Assembly: GCA_949825025.1 (NCBI GenBank)
Contig: OX463779.1
Span: 31,628,359-31,692,358 of the forward strand
From: Siphlonurus alternatus
Lineage: Eukaryota > Arthropoda > Insecta > Ephemeroptera > Siphlonuridae
Length of the DNA stretch: 64,000 nt
Reading direction: 5' to 3'
Shown here: positions 11,426 to 23,659 of the stretch, in pieces
Position numbering within the stretch: the first letter of the stretch is position 1
Layout of the letters: every line of letters begins with the position of its first letter
Notes under the pieces: generated by a model
Told to the model about the DNA's origin: nothing
Databases searched by the model: none
What the model saw: the letters and a program-made list of their open reading frames with translations, nothing else
Position numbers and translations under genes: made by a program

Positions 11426-11629
11426 TATATTGTTTGAATTTTTTTAATTAAATATTTACTATAAATAAATCTTTATTTTTTTTTAAATGAATTAACCCTT
11501 ATAACCATTTTAAATCTTTATTCAGGATTAGCTTATTTAGTTTGCTCCCTAATCATTATTTAATTATAAAATTGTCAATAACTTACTATATATTGCTTAT
11601 GAAACTTGTAATATTTTTTTGATGGAATG

Positions 11630-11797
11630 TTCGATAATATAGAAGATGGTGTATTACATGTTGATGCAATTGATCTATTTAATGCAATTTTAAGTCCACT
11701 TGTACGAAATGGAACTTACGTTTTCTTGTATAAAGAAAAACTGTATGCAATAAATAGATCAATTGCATCATCTAATACCAGCTTCTAGAACATTATA
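11630..11797. repeat. Nested foldback inside the TIR element
   Basis: The two arms share TGATGCAATTGATCTATTT and flanking AATGTTC and AGAAG blocks in inverted orientation, around a ~45 bp loop. It probably represents a small foldback element inserted into, or belonging to, the larger TIR element. Confidence 0.6.
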
Positions 11798-12125
11798 TAT
11801 TTAACAGAGTAAAGTTGTAGAATATAAGGAAGTAGATACGTCAGTAGAATCAAGGAATAAACTGTAGAAATTAAAAGAGTAGAAATGTTAAAATTAAAAG
11901 GATAGAACCTATAAATCTTACATCGCAAACTCTGTCGTTTTTAACATTCATACACTGCTACACCAAATTCTACACATCTAATGTCTAAAATTCAACAGTT
12001 CTGAATTTATAAAAATCTAAAATAGCAACTCTGTTGATTTTAACCAATTTTTATTATGGGTACAAATACAAACGCGTAAAACAGCTAAATTTAACAGGAA
12101 AACTGTCAAGTGTTTTTTCCGTGTG

Positions 12126-12532
<407 letters not shown>

Positions 12533-12689
12533 AATTGTATAAAATTACATTATCATAAAATTTACCCTTTCCGATAATAATTATATTAAAATATTCTTCT
12601 ACTTTTTTTTTTTCTTTCTAATGTTTTTTTCTGTAACATAAGTAATTTTTGTTTTGTTTTATTTATATACTTTTGATTTAGATTTGATG

Positions 12690-13290
12690 CTGAAATTTTG
12701 GCGCTATTTGCAATTGTGATAGTGTGTTCTCAGTCCGCCTCTCCGTCGTATTATATTGCGTCATGTATGTTGTGCGTTGGAAGGAGAGACAGAGAGCTTC
12801 GCCGCTCGACGAGAAAGAGAAATCTCGTTTTACTTTCTAGTCTTCATTCGACACAGTAACGACACTATTAAAAATTAATTAAATATTAATTTAAATTAAC
12901 ATTATTTTAATCTACCATTATCAAATATTAACTAAATTATTTTATGAAAAATATATGAAATTACATTCTAATATAATTACAGCAAATTAATTTTAATTTT
13001 AAGTTTTTTATTGATAATTAAATTAAATAAATTTTAATAAAATTAATTCGGTTTCAATTAAATTTTTGATTAATTTTGAATGAGTTGATATCATGGTGTT
13101 TTTGAATGTCGAATGATATTGTGATCGCTCGATACGGCAACGCTGCAGTAACATCATCAAGGCTCCCTCCCCTCTCCCTCCCTCCCGCCCTACCCTTCCA
13201 CCACGTAACGATCCAGGCATAGAGAGAAGCAAGGCTGAAATTTTGCTGCCACGGTTTCTATGTAGCAGCAAATCCATAGTGCCTAATGCG
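12690..13290. promoter_or_regulatory. Two GC-richer islands with AT-rich middle
   Basis: The first island (about 12700-12860) contains CpG and GAGA-like sequence. The second (13120-13290) holds GGCAAC at about 13137 and a pyrimidine-rich CCCTCC tract. The intervening ~250 bp is AT-rich. No coding evidence. Confidence 0.3.
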
Positions 13291-13299
13291 TCGGTCCAC

Positions 13300-14936
13300 A
13301 GAGTTTATACTTTAGGAACAATAGCGAAACGCAAAATAATAATAATAATGAATTAACTTGGAAAATCAAAACCTAGGAAAAAAATATATAAAAACTTAAT
13401 GAATAAACTTAATTTGATTTTAAAGTTAAATTAAATTAATTATTAGTTTTAATTAGATTAAAATCGGGCATTGTGTATGCAACCAGCAATATTTAGGGGT
13501 TGAACAAATTGCATACTCACAGATCACGCAGGGGGCAAGCCATTTTTTATTTCTGAGTTTAAAAAAAAAACTCACACGCATAAGACGTAATTTAAAACAA
13601 GCAAAATGACTTGTCATTTAAGTATATTATGCATTGTCATACAATATTATTAAATTTTCATTGCAGCTAGCAGCAGAGAGTGACTTTCACAATAATTCAG
13701 CAAAGACGTCATCCAAACTTATTCACACTTTTAGATTTTTAGAAATTATTGTGTTATTATCTGATCAGTTTTTTTTATACATTTTTTTTTTAGCAAATAC
13801 TGAATTTGTATTTTAACGTCATAACCACGAATGTACAAATATTTTTAATTTTCTCACTTACATAACCTGAAAAGAAAAACATTTATTTTTTAAGATCTGA
13901 GTTGGATCCCGAGCACTAACAGTGGCTGCTTAATTGGGTTGTAAATTATTATATTACATATAACACTACAAAATACACATTTTAATTTTATTGTTTTTGA
14001 ATTCGTTAACTTCTTATACTGAACTGGCAGATTACAACTGAGAATTAAACTCCATGAAACTGCGCACAATAATATAATATATAAGTTCTTATATATTGCA
14101 TTCGTGAGGTTTTTGATATCATTATCGACCATTCTTACTGAGGTTTCCACGCTTCCTCAGTCTCAGTCAAATTAGGCAAATGCTGGACAATTTTGGTCGT
14201 GGCAAAAAACTATCCCTCTCACCTATAAAATAAGATCTTAATATTATATTATAATTATCAATATTATCATATTATAATTAATTTGATATGTTCATATAGG
14301 TTTTATTTTAAAAAATGCAGTAAAAATATTTCTTAATTTGGAAATGAAAAACTAATTGTTAAAAATATTGTATTATATGAATTCATCACGTTAATTGGTC
14401 TTGTTCGAACAGAAACCAGAGAAATATCACTGTAAAAACTTGATTCTAAAGGTTTTTAAATTGAAAAGATACATCAAATATCAAATCTTATGTAATCTGG
14501 CAATATAATTCAACATAAAAAACCCGACACTGAAAATCTGTGCGTGGTGAAATTGAAAAGTGTCTCCGGTTCCAGAGCCGTAATTCTACAACAATACAAT
14601 TTAATCTACAGGAGCTTACAAGTCCCAACTGGGCTAAATTAATAGAACGTTCTTTATATTTGAATTTCAAAAGAGAGAAAAACATTCAATATATTTATTA
14701 TGAAAATCTTCAAATGAGGAAAAGATTAAAAGAAAATCAAATAATGTAACTGACAATAAAATGCAAAGATTGAACTTTTTAATTTCATTATATTTAGTCC
14801 TTGAGTCTGTTATAGATTTTTTTTTTTTTTACAAATAAATTACAACTTCATTCATTGAAAAGAAATGGGTCTAATGAAATTTGTTTAAGTTTAACTACTT
14901 TTAAGTTCAATTTCCTATAATATATTTTATACCTTC

Positions 14937-14938
<2 letters not shown>
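13300..14938. other. AT-rich stretch, short unassigned frames
   Basis: Mostly non-coding AT-rich DNA. A 60-70 codon frame at 14540-14749 on the + strand and a 60-codon frame after TTGCAG at 13668 are open but show no motif, and are within what chance allows. Nothing else is recognised. Confidence 0.35.

Positions 14939-14981
<43 letters not shown>
14939..14981. repeat. Poly(A) run, 43 bp
   Basis: Uninterrupted A tract immediately left of the direct-repeat-flanked segment. It could be the tail of an old retroposed sequence, but no body is recognised to its left. Confidence 0.9.
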
Positions 14982-14982
<1 letters not shown>

Positions 14983-14997
14983 ACCACAAATAATCAT

Positions 14998-15560
14998 TAA
15001 CTGTTTTGTCAAGCCTCCTTTTACAAGACGCGGAGAAGCTTATCCGTGTTTTTAAAGAAAATCTGCGAGTCCAGATCTGGCGGAAGTCGTCACGCCCGTC
15101 TTTCTACCACCAGAGCGCGCCATCAGCAAGAGTCCTCCCGCTTCTCGCTGCGGCGGCAGCGATAAACGAGAAGAGTGGAAATAGCGCCACGACGAGGAAA
15201 TATACAACTAATTGTGAGAGTCGAAAAGCGTAATCGCGGGAGTTTGGGAGCTGATTATTTTCTTCTTCACACAAATAATGAGCACAGAAACTGTCGTAAG
15301 CAATTAAAACCGCTGCAGCAACAATAATTTAATTAATCCATCCATTTTTATGGTACTAAACAAAATAACTCGCCAAACATCTGTGGGGGCGGAGCCAACT
15401 ATCATGGGCGTGTCTATCGGTTTAGAAAAAGTGTTTTTTAAAATATCTGACGGACTGAGTGTGTGACGTCACTTCCTTTATCTGTGACTTATCTGTCGGA
15501 GAAGACAGATTTATTCTCGAATACGCCCTAACTGTTTTGTCAAGCCTCCTTTACAAGACG
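14998..15560. repeat. Segment flanked by 32-33 bp direct repeats
   Basis: The repeat TAACTGTTTTGTCAAGCCTC and its continuation occur at 14998-15030 and 15529-15560. The copies are identical except for one T in a T run. Between them lies a GC-richer segment containing a CpG-rich block (15030-15240), a GGGGGCGGAGCC box near 15388 and a CRE palindrome at 15464-15471. The repeats are too long for ordinary transposon target duplications. A tandem duplication remnant or an unusual insertion is possible. Confidence 0.75.
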
Positions 15561-15569
15561 ATTGATAAT

Positions 15570-16025
15570 TAAAATTAATTTATTAATTGAACTTTAAATG
15601 GTTGACCTTCATTCTTTTTTCTCTCGATAACTCGTCTTAATGCAATAAAATAATGAAGTTAAATTATTTTTACAACTCTAATAGACAGAGGAATTCTTAT
15701 TTGAATTCATGACACTCCTACAAGCATATAGCAGAGAAGTAACCTTCGTACTGTCCCTAGGTGTACTTTACATTGTATATATGACAAAATTAATTGTTTT
15801 GTAAAATTATTATTTTCCAATTACTAAATGTGCAAAATAATCAAGTTCTCCTTGCATATGTCTAAATATGGTCATCAGTCTGCATGCCACCCATGCAGTC
15901 GTCAGATGTTGAGTGAAGCTCGGAGCGCCCTCTGACTCACTGTGACTCACTCTGTCTGCCCCCCTCTCTCTCCAGCCAGACCCCTTGCACCCCCACCCTT
16001 CTTGTATGCATCGCCCCACCCTTAC
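15570..16025. other. AT-rich spacer and GC-rich island
   Basis: 15570-15880 is AT-rich without features. 15890-16025 is a C-rich island (TGACTCAC repeats, CCCCTCTCTCTCC) with open frames on the minus strand but no domain. Confidence 0.35.
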
Positions 16026-16284
16026 TACAGAGTGAACCACAATTCGCGTGCCAACTTTTTTCGTTAATTTGGTATTGCAAAAATTTTCGTACAAACTTCA
16101 AATTTGGTACACTTGTAGCTGAGGGTTGTAAAAATTAGTTCAGGGTGTTAAAAATTTTATTGGACACCAACAATACCCCTTTCAGGGGTGGTTTTTAAAA
16201 AAATTATTTTCGCCTTATGGAAATTCAATATTAAATCCAACTTTTTTTGAAATCATTGGAATTTTGCGGAGAAAATTTCTAGGA

Positions 16285-16840
16285 TAGGGTAATCGACCCT
16301 CCTGAACTCAGAATTAATTTTAGATTTTTCCCCGACGCACCCCTGAGGGTGGAGACCTACCCCTAAAATCCATTTTCCATAAAAATTGTGCTAAAATTAT
16401 GAAATTAATTCTCAAAGGGTAATCGACCCTCCTGAACTCAGAAATAATTTTAGATTTTTCCCTGACGCACCCCTGAGGGTGGAAAACTACCCCTAAAATC
16501 TATTTTCCTTAAAAATTGTGCTAAAATTATGAAATTAATTTTCAAGGGGTAATCGACCCTCCTGAACTCAGAAATAATTTTAGATTTTTTCTCCGACGCA
16601 CCCCTGAGGGTGGAGAACTACCCCTAAACTCCATTTTCCTTAAAAAATATGCTAAATTTATGAAATTAATTTTCAAAGAGTAATCGACCCCCCCTGAACT
16701 CAGAAATAATTTTAGATTTTTTCTCCGACGCACTCCTGAGGGTGGAGAACTACCCCTAAGATCCATTTTCCTTAAAAATTGTGCTAAAATTATGAAATTA
16801 ATTTTCAAGGGGTAATCGACCCTCCTGAACTCGGAAATAT
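16285..16840. repeat. Tandem 130-132 bp units, left arm
   Basis: The core GGGTAATCGACC recurs at about 16287, 16417, 16547, 16678 and 16810, giving a period of 130-132 bp. Units differ by point changes and small indels. The same units recur inverted in the right arm (about 17350-17790). Confidence 0.88.
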
Positions 16841-16867
16841 CCACCATCATCATGTGTCATCGTGTCA

Positions 16868-17177
16868 TGTCCACCGTCGTTAATTGCATGGCATGAAGGC
16901 ACATGTTGGTCCGCACAAGGCTATGTGTGCCTTTAACAACTGAGGTGTGACCAATTCCACATAACGTCTGTCACTTTCAGCTCGTCAATGCAGGTTTCAA
17001 ATCTCTTTCTGAAGCAAAAGGTTTAAAAGAAGAGATTCGAGACCATTGACGAACTGAAAGTGGAGATCGGACGTTGCATGGTTTTGGTCACACCACAGAT
17101 GTTAGAGGCCATGCACCTACATACATAGCCTCGTTGAGCGGACCAACATGTGCCTTCACGCTAACTAATGGTGGACA
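16868..17177. repeat. Central nested palindrome
   Basis: Inverted arms begin TGTCCACC on the left and end GGTGGACA on the right. They share GAAGGCACATGTTGGTCCGC and further blocks, with about 80% similarity by eye. It may be an older foldback element around which the outer element grew. Confidence 0.75.
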
Positions 17178-18044
17178 CATTCAGTGAAACCATCGTCATG
17201 CTGCAAGTGAAGGGGTGAGTCTGTGATTTTTTTTTCTGGAAGATTTTGAAAAATCCCGAAAAAAAAATTAATTCACAATCTGCTCGAATATTTAAGAAAG
17301 AAGGATATGGTGGGTAGCCGTTGACTCTCAGGGCTGCGTCGGGGAAAAAATCTAAAATCATTTCTGAGTTCAGGAGGGTCAATTACCCCTTGAAAATTAA
17401 TTTCATAATTTTAGCACAATTTTTACGGAAAATGGATTTTAGGGGTAGTTCTCCACCCTCAGGAGTGCGTCGGAGAAAAAATCTAAAATTATTTCTGAGT
17501 TCAGGAGGGTCGATTACCCCTTGAAAATTAATTTCATAATTTTAGCACAATTTTTAAGGAAAATGGAGTTTAGGGGTAGTTCTCCACCCTCAGGGGTGCG
17601 TCAGGGAAAAATCTAAAATTATTTCTGAGTTCAGGAGGGTCGATTACCCCTTGAAAATTAATTTCATAATTTTGGCACAATTTTTAAGGAAAATGGATTT
17701 TAGGGGTAGGTCTCCACCCTCAGGGGTGCGTCGGGGAAAAAATCTAAAATTAATTCTGAGTTCAGGAGGGTCGATTACCCTGTCCTAGAAATTTTCTCCG
17801 CAAAATTCCAATGATTTCAAAAAAAGTTGAATTTAACATTGAATTTCCATAAGGCGAAAATAATTTTTTTAAAAACCACCCCTGAAAGGGGTGTTGTTGG
17901 TGTCCAATAAAATTTTTAACACCCTGAACTAATTTTTACAACCCTCAGCTACAAGTGTACCAAATTTGAAGTTTGTACGAAAATTTTTGCAATACCAAAT
18001 TTACGAAAAAAGTTGGCACGCGAATTGTGGTTCACTCTGTATAT

Positions 18045-18895
18045 AGATGCACCTCTCATCTCGCCACTTGACGGGATGACGGAGACAATAAACCAGTAAT
18101 ACGGTGGGATTTTATCAGGGCTTCATAACGACCTTCTTTTGTTTCTTTGAGATTTGCAAGGGATGCTCATGGATATTATTGAACTTATTTTGTTTGATTT
18201 TTGTAAAATAATACACTTTTGTACAAAAATCTGTGTAACATTTGCAATTCACTGACTTGAATTTCTTGATTAATTTAAAAAATAATTATTATCAATATTA
18301 TAATTTTAGATGCATCGTGGTATATTATATAAGAAAAAAAAATGAATTTATTTATTCAGAATATTCTAACTGTATTAATTTTAATATTTAACACAGATTT
18401 TTTTGTGGAGTGTTTTTGATGTCTTCTATTCTATTATGATTTGTGCAAAACATATTCAAACAATTTTTACGACCATAACGTCACAGTTTATTTCACATGG
18501 CATAGGATATTAGACAGCAAAAAAATATGAAAAAATAAATATACTTATTAATTCGAGGTTCTATACAGCTAGAATTTGAAAAAAAGTCCATTCTTCATAT
18601 TACAACGCAAATCATTTACTTTTTTTAATACAATTTTTATTTTTTCATATGCTTTGTTTTCAATTAAATGTATATACACAACAATTATTTTTAACGCTAT
18701 ACATGAAAAAAAAATATTATTTAAATTTATGACAAAAAAAATATTATATATGAATGAATACCTTGTACTGTACTGTGATATTATGATTTGTTAACCTTGC
18801 AATGTGAATGAAATGTGTAAAAACATGACTTAATTAAAACTGGTGTTAATTACTTACTGAACAAACATATTTGATGCGTCTACTATATTCTCATC

Positions 18896-18900
<5 letters not shown>
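18045..18900. other. AT-rich stretch, no gene seen
   Basis: AT-rich non-coding DNA. The 72-codon frame at 18576-18794 is composed of Phe/Ile/Lys/Tyr, as expected of AT-rich noise. Confidence 0.4.

Positions 18901-18952
<52 letters not shown>
18901..18952. repeat. (GA)n microsatellite, 52 bp
   Basis: Uninterrupted GA array. GAGA-type arrays can bind GAGA factor and remodel chromatin in arthropods, but no function is shown here. Confidence 0.95.
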
Positions 18953-18957
<5 letters not shown>

Positions 18958-19111
18958 TCAGTTATATAATATGCGCATGCAATGGCTTCCACAGTTAACC
19001 AGACATTATTACATATTTATATTATAGGTTGGTTGGTTGGTATTTTGGGGCAATTGACACATTTCGGTCATGTATGCCCCCATATTTATATATTATAAAT
19101 ACGTCCAAGTA

Positions 19112-19286
19112 CAGGGGCGGATCCAGCGCGCGGCTTTGGAGGGGGCGGTGCCCTATCCCGCAATGTTAAATTTGGGGTGGGAGGGTGGGGCGACGGGTGG
19201 GGGGTGGTAACACCTTCAATGTATTTTGGGACCTTTTGGGAGGGGCGATCGCCCCCATCGCCCCCCCCCCCTTGGATCCGCGCCTG
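19112..19286. mobile_element. hAT-type MITE, complete, 175 bp, GC-rich
   Basis: The termini are CAGGGGCGGATCCAG and GGATCCGCGCCTG in inverted orientation. A perfect 8-bp duplication, TCCAAGTA, lies at 19104-19111 and 19287-19294. The interior is G-rich on the left and C-rich on the right. It shares a core, GGTAACACCTTCAATGTATT, with a decayed copy at about 35898-36072. Confidence 0.92.
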
Positions 19287-19419
19287 TCCAAGTATCTAAT
19301 ATGTGTTCATACTGATCATATAATTATAATGATTATATATAACACATTCCTTTAGCTTTAATTGAATTTAATTTATACATTATTTGAAACAAATTTAATT
19401 TCAAAGCTATATTTTTATT

Positions 19420-19423
<4 letters not shown>

Positions 19424-19512
<89 letters not shown>
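19424..19512. repeat. (TA)n microsatellite, about 89 bp
   Basis: Uninterrupted TA array. Frames through it on both strands are artefacts. Confidence 0.95.
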
Positions 19513-19517
<5 letters not shown>

Positions 19518-19619
19518 CAATGCATTAATAAAAATGATATCATATTCAAATTCGAGTAAATAATTATAAAATAGTCCTGATAATTTAAAACATTATAGAA
19601 TATGCATTGCTTCATATAG

Positions 19620-20625
19620 GCAAAGGCAACGTTAAAAGTATATCAAAATCCTGCATGATTGTTAATTTTTAGATACGATGTGAAACGATCTTGATTCATT
19701 GGCAGGGATTGATTCGGTACAAGCGCGAGATATTTTATTTTTGTCACTTATTGAGAATTAATGCTAAATGTATTATATTAACTTTCCATTAAATTCAAAG
19801 TAATATGTAATTAGTAAGTAGAAGTACCCAAAAGGGTTTGATAAAAAAAAGTAAATAAATTTAATTAAATCAAATAAATAAAATTCAGATTTTATACAAC
19901 AGGATTGAGACATATAATATATAGTTACCAAAACTGGAAGCAAAACGTGTTAATTAATAGACAACTACAGTTTGTCGTTGTTATTCAATTTACACGGCGG
20001 TGACGTCACACGTAGGCAGGTAGGGGAAGGTCATCCGTCACCGCGAGAGGAGCTGTCAACGATCACTCGGCAAGCTGTCGTCAGGGACCCCGTCAATGAA
20101 ACATCTCTTCGCCTCCTGCCGCAAGGGATCACTAGAAGGACAGGTATACGCAGATATTTTTATATTGTTAAATTTAAACTACAAGAAATAATTATTCAAC
20201 TTTGTACTAGTATAATTTTTATATTAAAAATAATAGCAATAAAAATTTAGTTCTTCCAGATTTTAATTCAAAATTATTTTGTTAGCAAATCATTAATTTT
20301 TATTCCGTGGCTTCAACATAATACAAAATTGTTGAAATATGTTCCAGATTTTTTTAAGTTAGGGAAATATACCTATAAAAATCATATATAATATGATATT
20401 TATTATACACCTATATGTAAAATATATATACAAGTTTTATAACACGCGTCAGCATGCATTGCAGGAGGCGTCGAAGTGTTATATAGGGGTTGCAATACAA
20501 AAAAGATATCTTGTCCTTTTTAACGTAATTATCTTGCAAAAAGTTTATTCTTTCATTTCTTGATTTAATTTAGTTCTATAATATATTGTCACTATATATT
20601 ATACATATTACAGACTATATAGTTT
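19620..20625. other. AT-rich stretch with one GC-rich island
   Basis: The island at 19990-20145 is CpG-containing, with a CRE palindrome at 20001-20008 (GGTGACGTCACAC) followed by ACCGCGAGAGG. The rest is AT-rich. The 92-codon frame across the island shows no domain. Confidence 0.35.
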
Positions 20626-20626
20626 T

Positions 20627-20693
<67 letters not shown>
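20627..20693. repeat. (AC)n(AT)n compound microsatellite
   Basis: About 22 bp of AC repeats run directly into about 46 bp of AT repeats. The + frame downstream of it (ending at 20873) is open but has no recognised motif. Confidence 0.95.
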
Positions 20694-20695
<2 letters not shown>

Positions 20696-21179
20696 GAGCA
20701 CAGGCCTCTATGAGCTCAAGCAGAGGCAAAATCAGAAATTAAGTTGGTATGGCAAAATATTATATTCATTTTGTCGAATCAAAAAACAATTGAAAATAGA
20801 AGGGTTTTCCTCATTATACAAATTAGTTCCAAAACACCATCAGTTAAAAAAAAGAATTGCAATAAGACCATAATTTTATTTTATAATAATTATTTTTTTA
20901 AAAATGTCACAGTTACAATATTTACATTTTTAAAAAGTATATATAAGTAGCTACTACAAGTTTTTTTTAATTACTTCCCTTTTTTTACCATACTAATTAA
21001 TATTTTAATGACCAGTGGTATTTTATAAACCTTGTTAAAACAATTTAGCGTGATAAAATGTACTTTGTTCTTTGACACATAAAAAAAGAATACTCTCGTT
21101 TTTTTCTTTCACTCTCTCTCTCTCATTTTTTTTTCTTGTTCTTAAGTTGATAAGCCTTTTAAGATAAAAATCTTGCAAA

Positions 21180-21500
21180 GTGGCGTCAAGTAGTCTAAGA
21201 AGAAGGAAAGAAGGTGTGAGAGGTGGGGGGAGTGGAGTTTCGTTCATGAAGAGCTCGGCGAGCCTGGGGGCTTCCCCGCTTTGCAAAGAGAGTTTGTCAC
21301 ACGTGCAGTAGTCTCACGACACATTCCACCCCCCCGCTTGTCCGCAACAGGTGGGAGGAGGGGTCGTCTTGTTTATAATTTCCCTTTTCTTCTGCATTCT
21401 TGAGCGCTCCTCCGTCGTGGCAAGCAGACAGCTGGATGGCGGGGGCGGGGGTGGTAGTCGGGGGATGGACTTCCCTACCGCATATGTGGCAACACTGTGG
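21180..21500. promoter_or_regulatory. GC-rich island
   Basis: About 320 bp with CpG, G runs and C runs (GGGGGCGGGGGTGGTAG), and GGCAAC at about 21488. It is bounded by AT-rich DNA. No gene is recognised on either strand. Confidence 0.35.
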
Positions 21501-21509
21501 CTTTACATA

Positions 21510-23000
21510 ATATAACAGCAAAGTCTTCAAGACATCCCATATCACAGTATAAGCTATACAATAACATCAACTGCTTTATTTTTTATAACCATATGAATTT
21601 TTATGAGAATATATTAAATATAATGATTGAATAATTATAGTAATTGCGTTTATGAATTATAAATTCAAAAAACAAAAGTTCTTTTTTCCATTACCATTTT
21701 TGGCATACATTGCTTTTTGTATTGATTACAATTTATTTTCTCTTTATTTCTCATGTTAATTAATATTTTAACTCATAGTATAATTATATAAGAAATGACA
21801 ATACAATTTATACATAATATTAAAAATTATTTAATATTGCATATTTTTTATTCTTTTATTCAGACAGAAATAAATAAAACACAATAGTTTGTGATAAAAC
21901 GATGAGAACAAATAAAAAAAAAATCACTTAATCGTTTTGTGGTAGGTCAGTGCTGGTATTGATAGAGAGTGTAGGAGGAGGAGCATGGCTGCCCCCGGCC
22001 TTACTGACTTGTTAGTCATTCAATCTGTGCAGTAGCGTTCCCTCGCGGTCCATTGAAAAGCTGACCACTTGGCGGGGAGCCAGCTGATTGGGGGGAGGGA
22101 GGGGGGTCACCTGTCGCAAAGAGGGGGCGTGGTCATCTGGTCATCAATGTCACTCTGCAGCACGCGTGGCAACGTCTTTTCTCTGTAACAAGTCAGTGTC
22201 AAGTTAATGGATTATTCATTAGGTGTGTTTATGTTAACACAAAATTCTAAACATTCTTCAATGAATTTTTTAAAGTCTTAGCGTTTTATTCAAATGTTTT
22301 TCAATTACATTGATTTTTAATTAAACAATGAATTTTATATTATTTTCATTCATTTATATGTGGTAGGAAAAAACACGTATTATAATATAAATATTCATTT
22401 GTTTTGTTAATAATATATTGATAGACAATTTTATTGAATGTAATATTTATAGTTACTATAATATTGCAGACTATATTTAGTTATAAAATATAAATAATTT
22501 TATTATAAATCCTCTCTATATATATGCATACAACAGCTGTCAATTACAATAATTTATTATTAATTAAGTATTTATATTAAAATATAAAAATAGATACATT
22601 AATTATAAAAATTTTATAATAGAATCAATGGGATTTAATATTATTAAATTTATCATAACATAATTTAATATTCATAGGAAAATTTAATACAATGTTATAT
22701 TCATAAGGATATCAAACCAAACCTTTTTGATTCAATTATATAATACTGCATTTATAAATATTCATGAAATGAGTGATGTGAATATTACCTTAAGTGTACC
22801 TCCTGACAATTGCATCTTGAGTTTTATTGAGGTAGGTCAAGCTTTCACCTGGACCCGCATGAGTGGAGCTGTAAGACGCGTGCCACGGAAGGAAGAGAGA
22901 AGGCAATGTGCAGGTAGGCGGAGGAGGCACGCGCGAACCTCTCTCTCTCCGCTTGTTGACTCAAGATAAGCCCCCTGAGAACTACCCACATTTCTCCACC
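21510..23000. other. AT-rich DNA with islands at 21940-22190 and 22830-23000
   Basis: The first island contains a purine-rich GGGGGGAGGGAGGGGGG run near 22090 and GGCAAC at about 22170. The second contains a GAGA-type purine run, CACGCGCG and a TTGACTCA AP-1-like site. The DNA between them is AT-rich and featureless. Confidence 0.35.
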
Positions 23001-23551
23001 TATATATACCCTCTTCACTTACTCTAGACGTACCAAAATCCCACCCACCGTAGGCAGTAAATTACCACCAATTACGTTATACCTCTCAAGACCTTTCAAC
23101 TAGTATATATATATATATATAAATAGAGTAAATCGTAAATAGATAAAGATTTTATTATTAGAGAAGACCTTTTTATTTAAAAGTTAGAGAAAATACATAA
23201 TATACATGTATGTACATACAAACTGTAAAAGTTCAAAATATATAAATATATCAAATTAGTTGGTGTTCTGACTGTTTTTGATTTTATTTATTATAGTTTT
23301 TTGCAATTTTAAATACTGTCTATTGAAAAATTGTATGGTAATTAATAACAACACTGTTTTTTATGTAACATAATTTATTGAAAGTGACAATTTGTTCATT
23401 TAAAAATTAATTAATTAATATACCTTTGTGTTAAAAAATTTAATTTCATTGACAAAATTTAAAAATAGTATAGTTTATTTTTTAATGTATAGGCCTGGAT
23501 TCCTAAAATTGGTTTCAACAACTTCTCTTACGGAACAAAATGCCATGTATG

Positions 23552-23556
<5 letters not shown>

Positions 23557-23645
<89 letters not shown>

Positions 23646-23654
23646 ATATATATA
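23557..23654. repeat. (TA)n microsatellite, about 98 bp
   Basis: A TA array with a short interruption (TATTATA) near its right end. Confidence 0.95.
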
Positions 23655-23659
23655 ATATT

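Larger units (their letters stand above)
10348..12125. mobile_element. 1.78 kb terminal-inverted-repeat element
   Basis: The left end (CACTGAAAAAACAGTTGACA) and the reverse complement of the right end (CACACGGAAAAAACACTTGACA) match closely. Both subterminal regions hold many short copies of CTGTTAAA and AACAGT motifs in both orientations, which is typical of DNA transposons with subterminal binding arrays. The interior contains a candidate spliced unit (10836 to about 11425) and a nested foldback (11630-11797). I see no clear target site duplication and no transposase, so the superfamily is open and the element is non-autonomous. Confidence 0.65.
16028..18039. mobile_element. 2.0 kb palindromic element, TA target duplication
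   Basis: The ends are inverted repeats starting CAGAGTGAACCACAATTCGC and continuing for more than 250 bp on each side. TA dinucleotides flank both ends (16026-16027 and 18040-18041), as for Tc1/mariner-type insertions. Each arm carries about 3-4 tandem units of 130-132 bp, each with the core GGGTAATCGACCCTCCTGAA. The central ~500 bp is a second palindrome (16868-17177). Frames open across the units (16542-16853, 17321-17524) arise from repetition and are not genes. No transposase is present. Confidence 0.88.

Noticed and set aside
14939..14981. Poly(A) tail of a SINE or retrocopy
   Set aside because: No body with A/B boxes or gene-derived sequence is visible to the left and no target duplication is found.
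16542..16853. 103-codon minus frame with repeated KINFI..FLRKM motif
   Set aside because: It is generated by the 130-bp tandem units of the palindromic element.
16028..18039. CRISPR-like array from regular 130-bp units
   Set aside because: Units are direct tandem copies without unique spacers, within a eukaryotic transposon-like palindrome.
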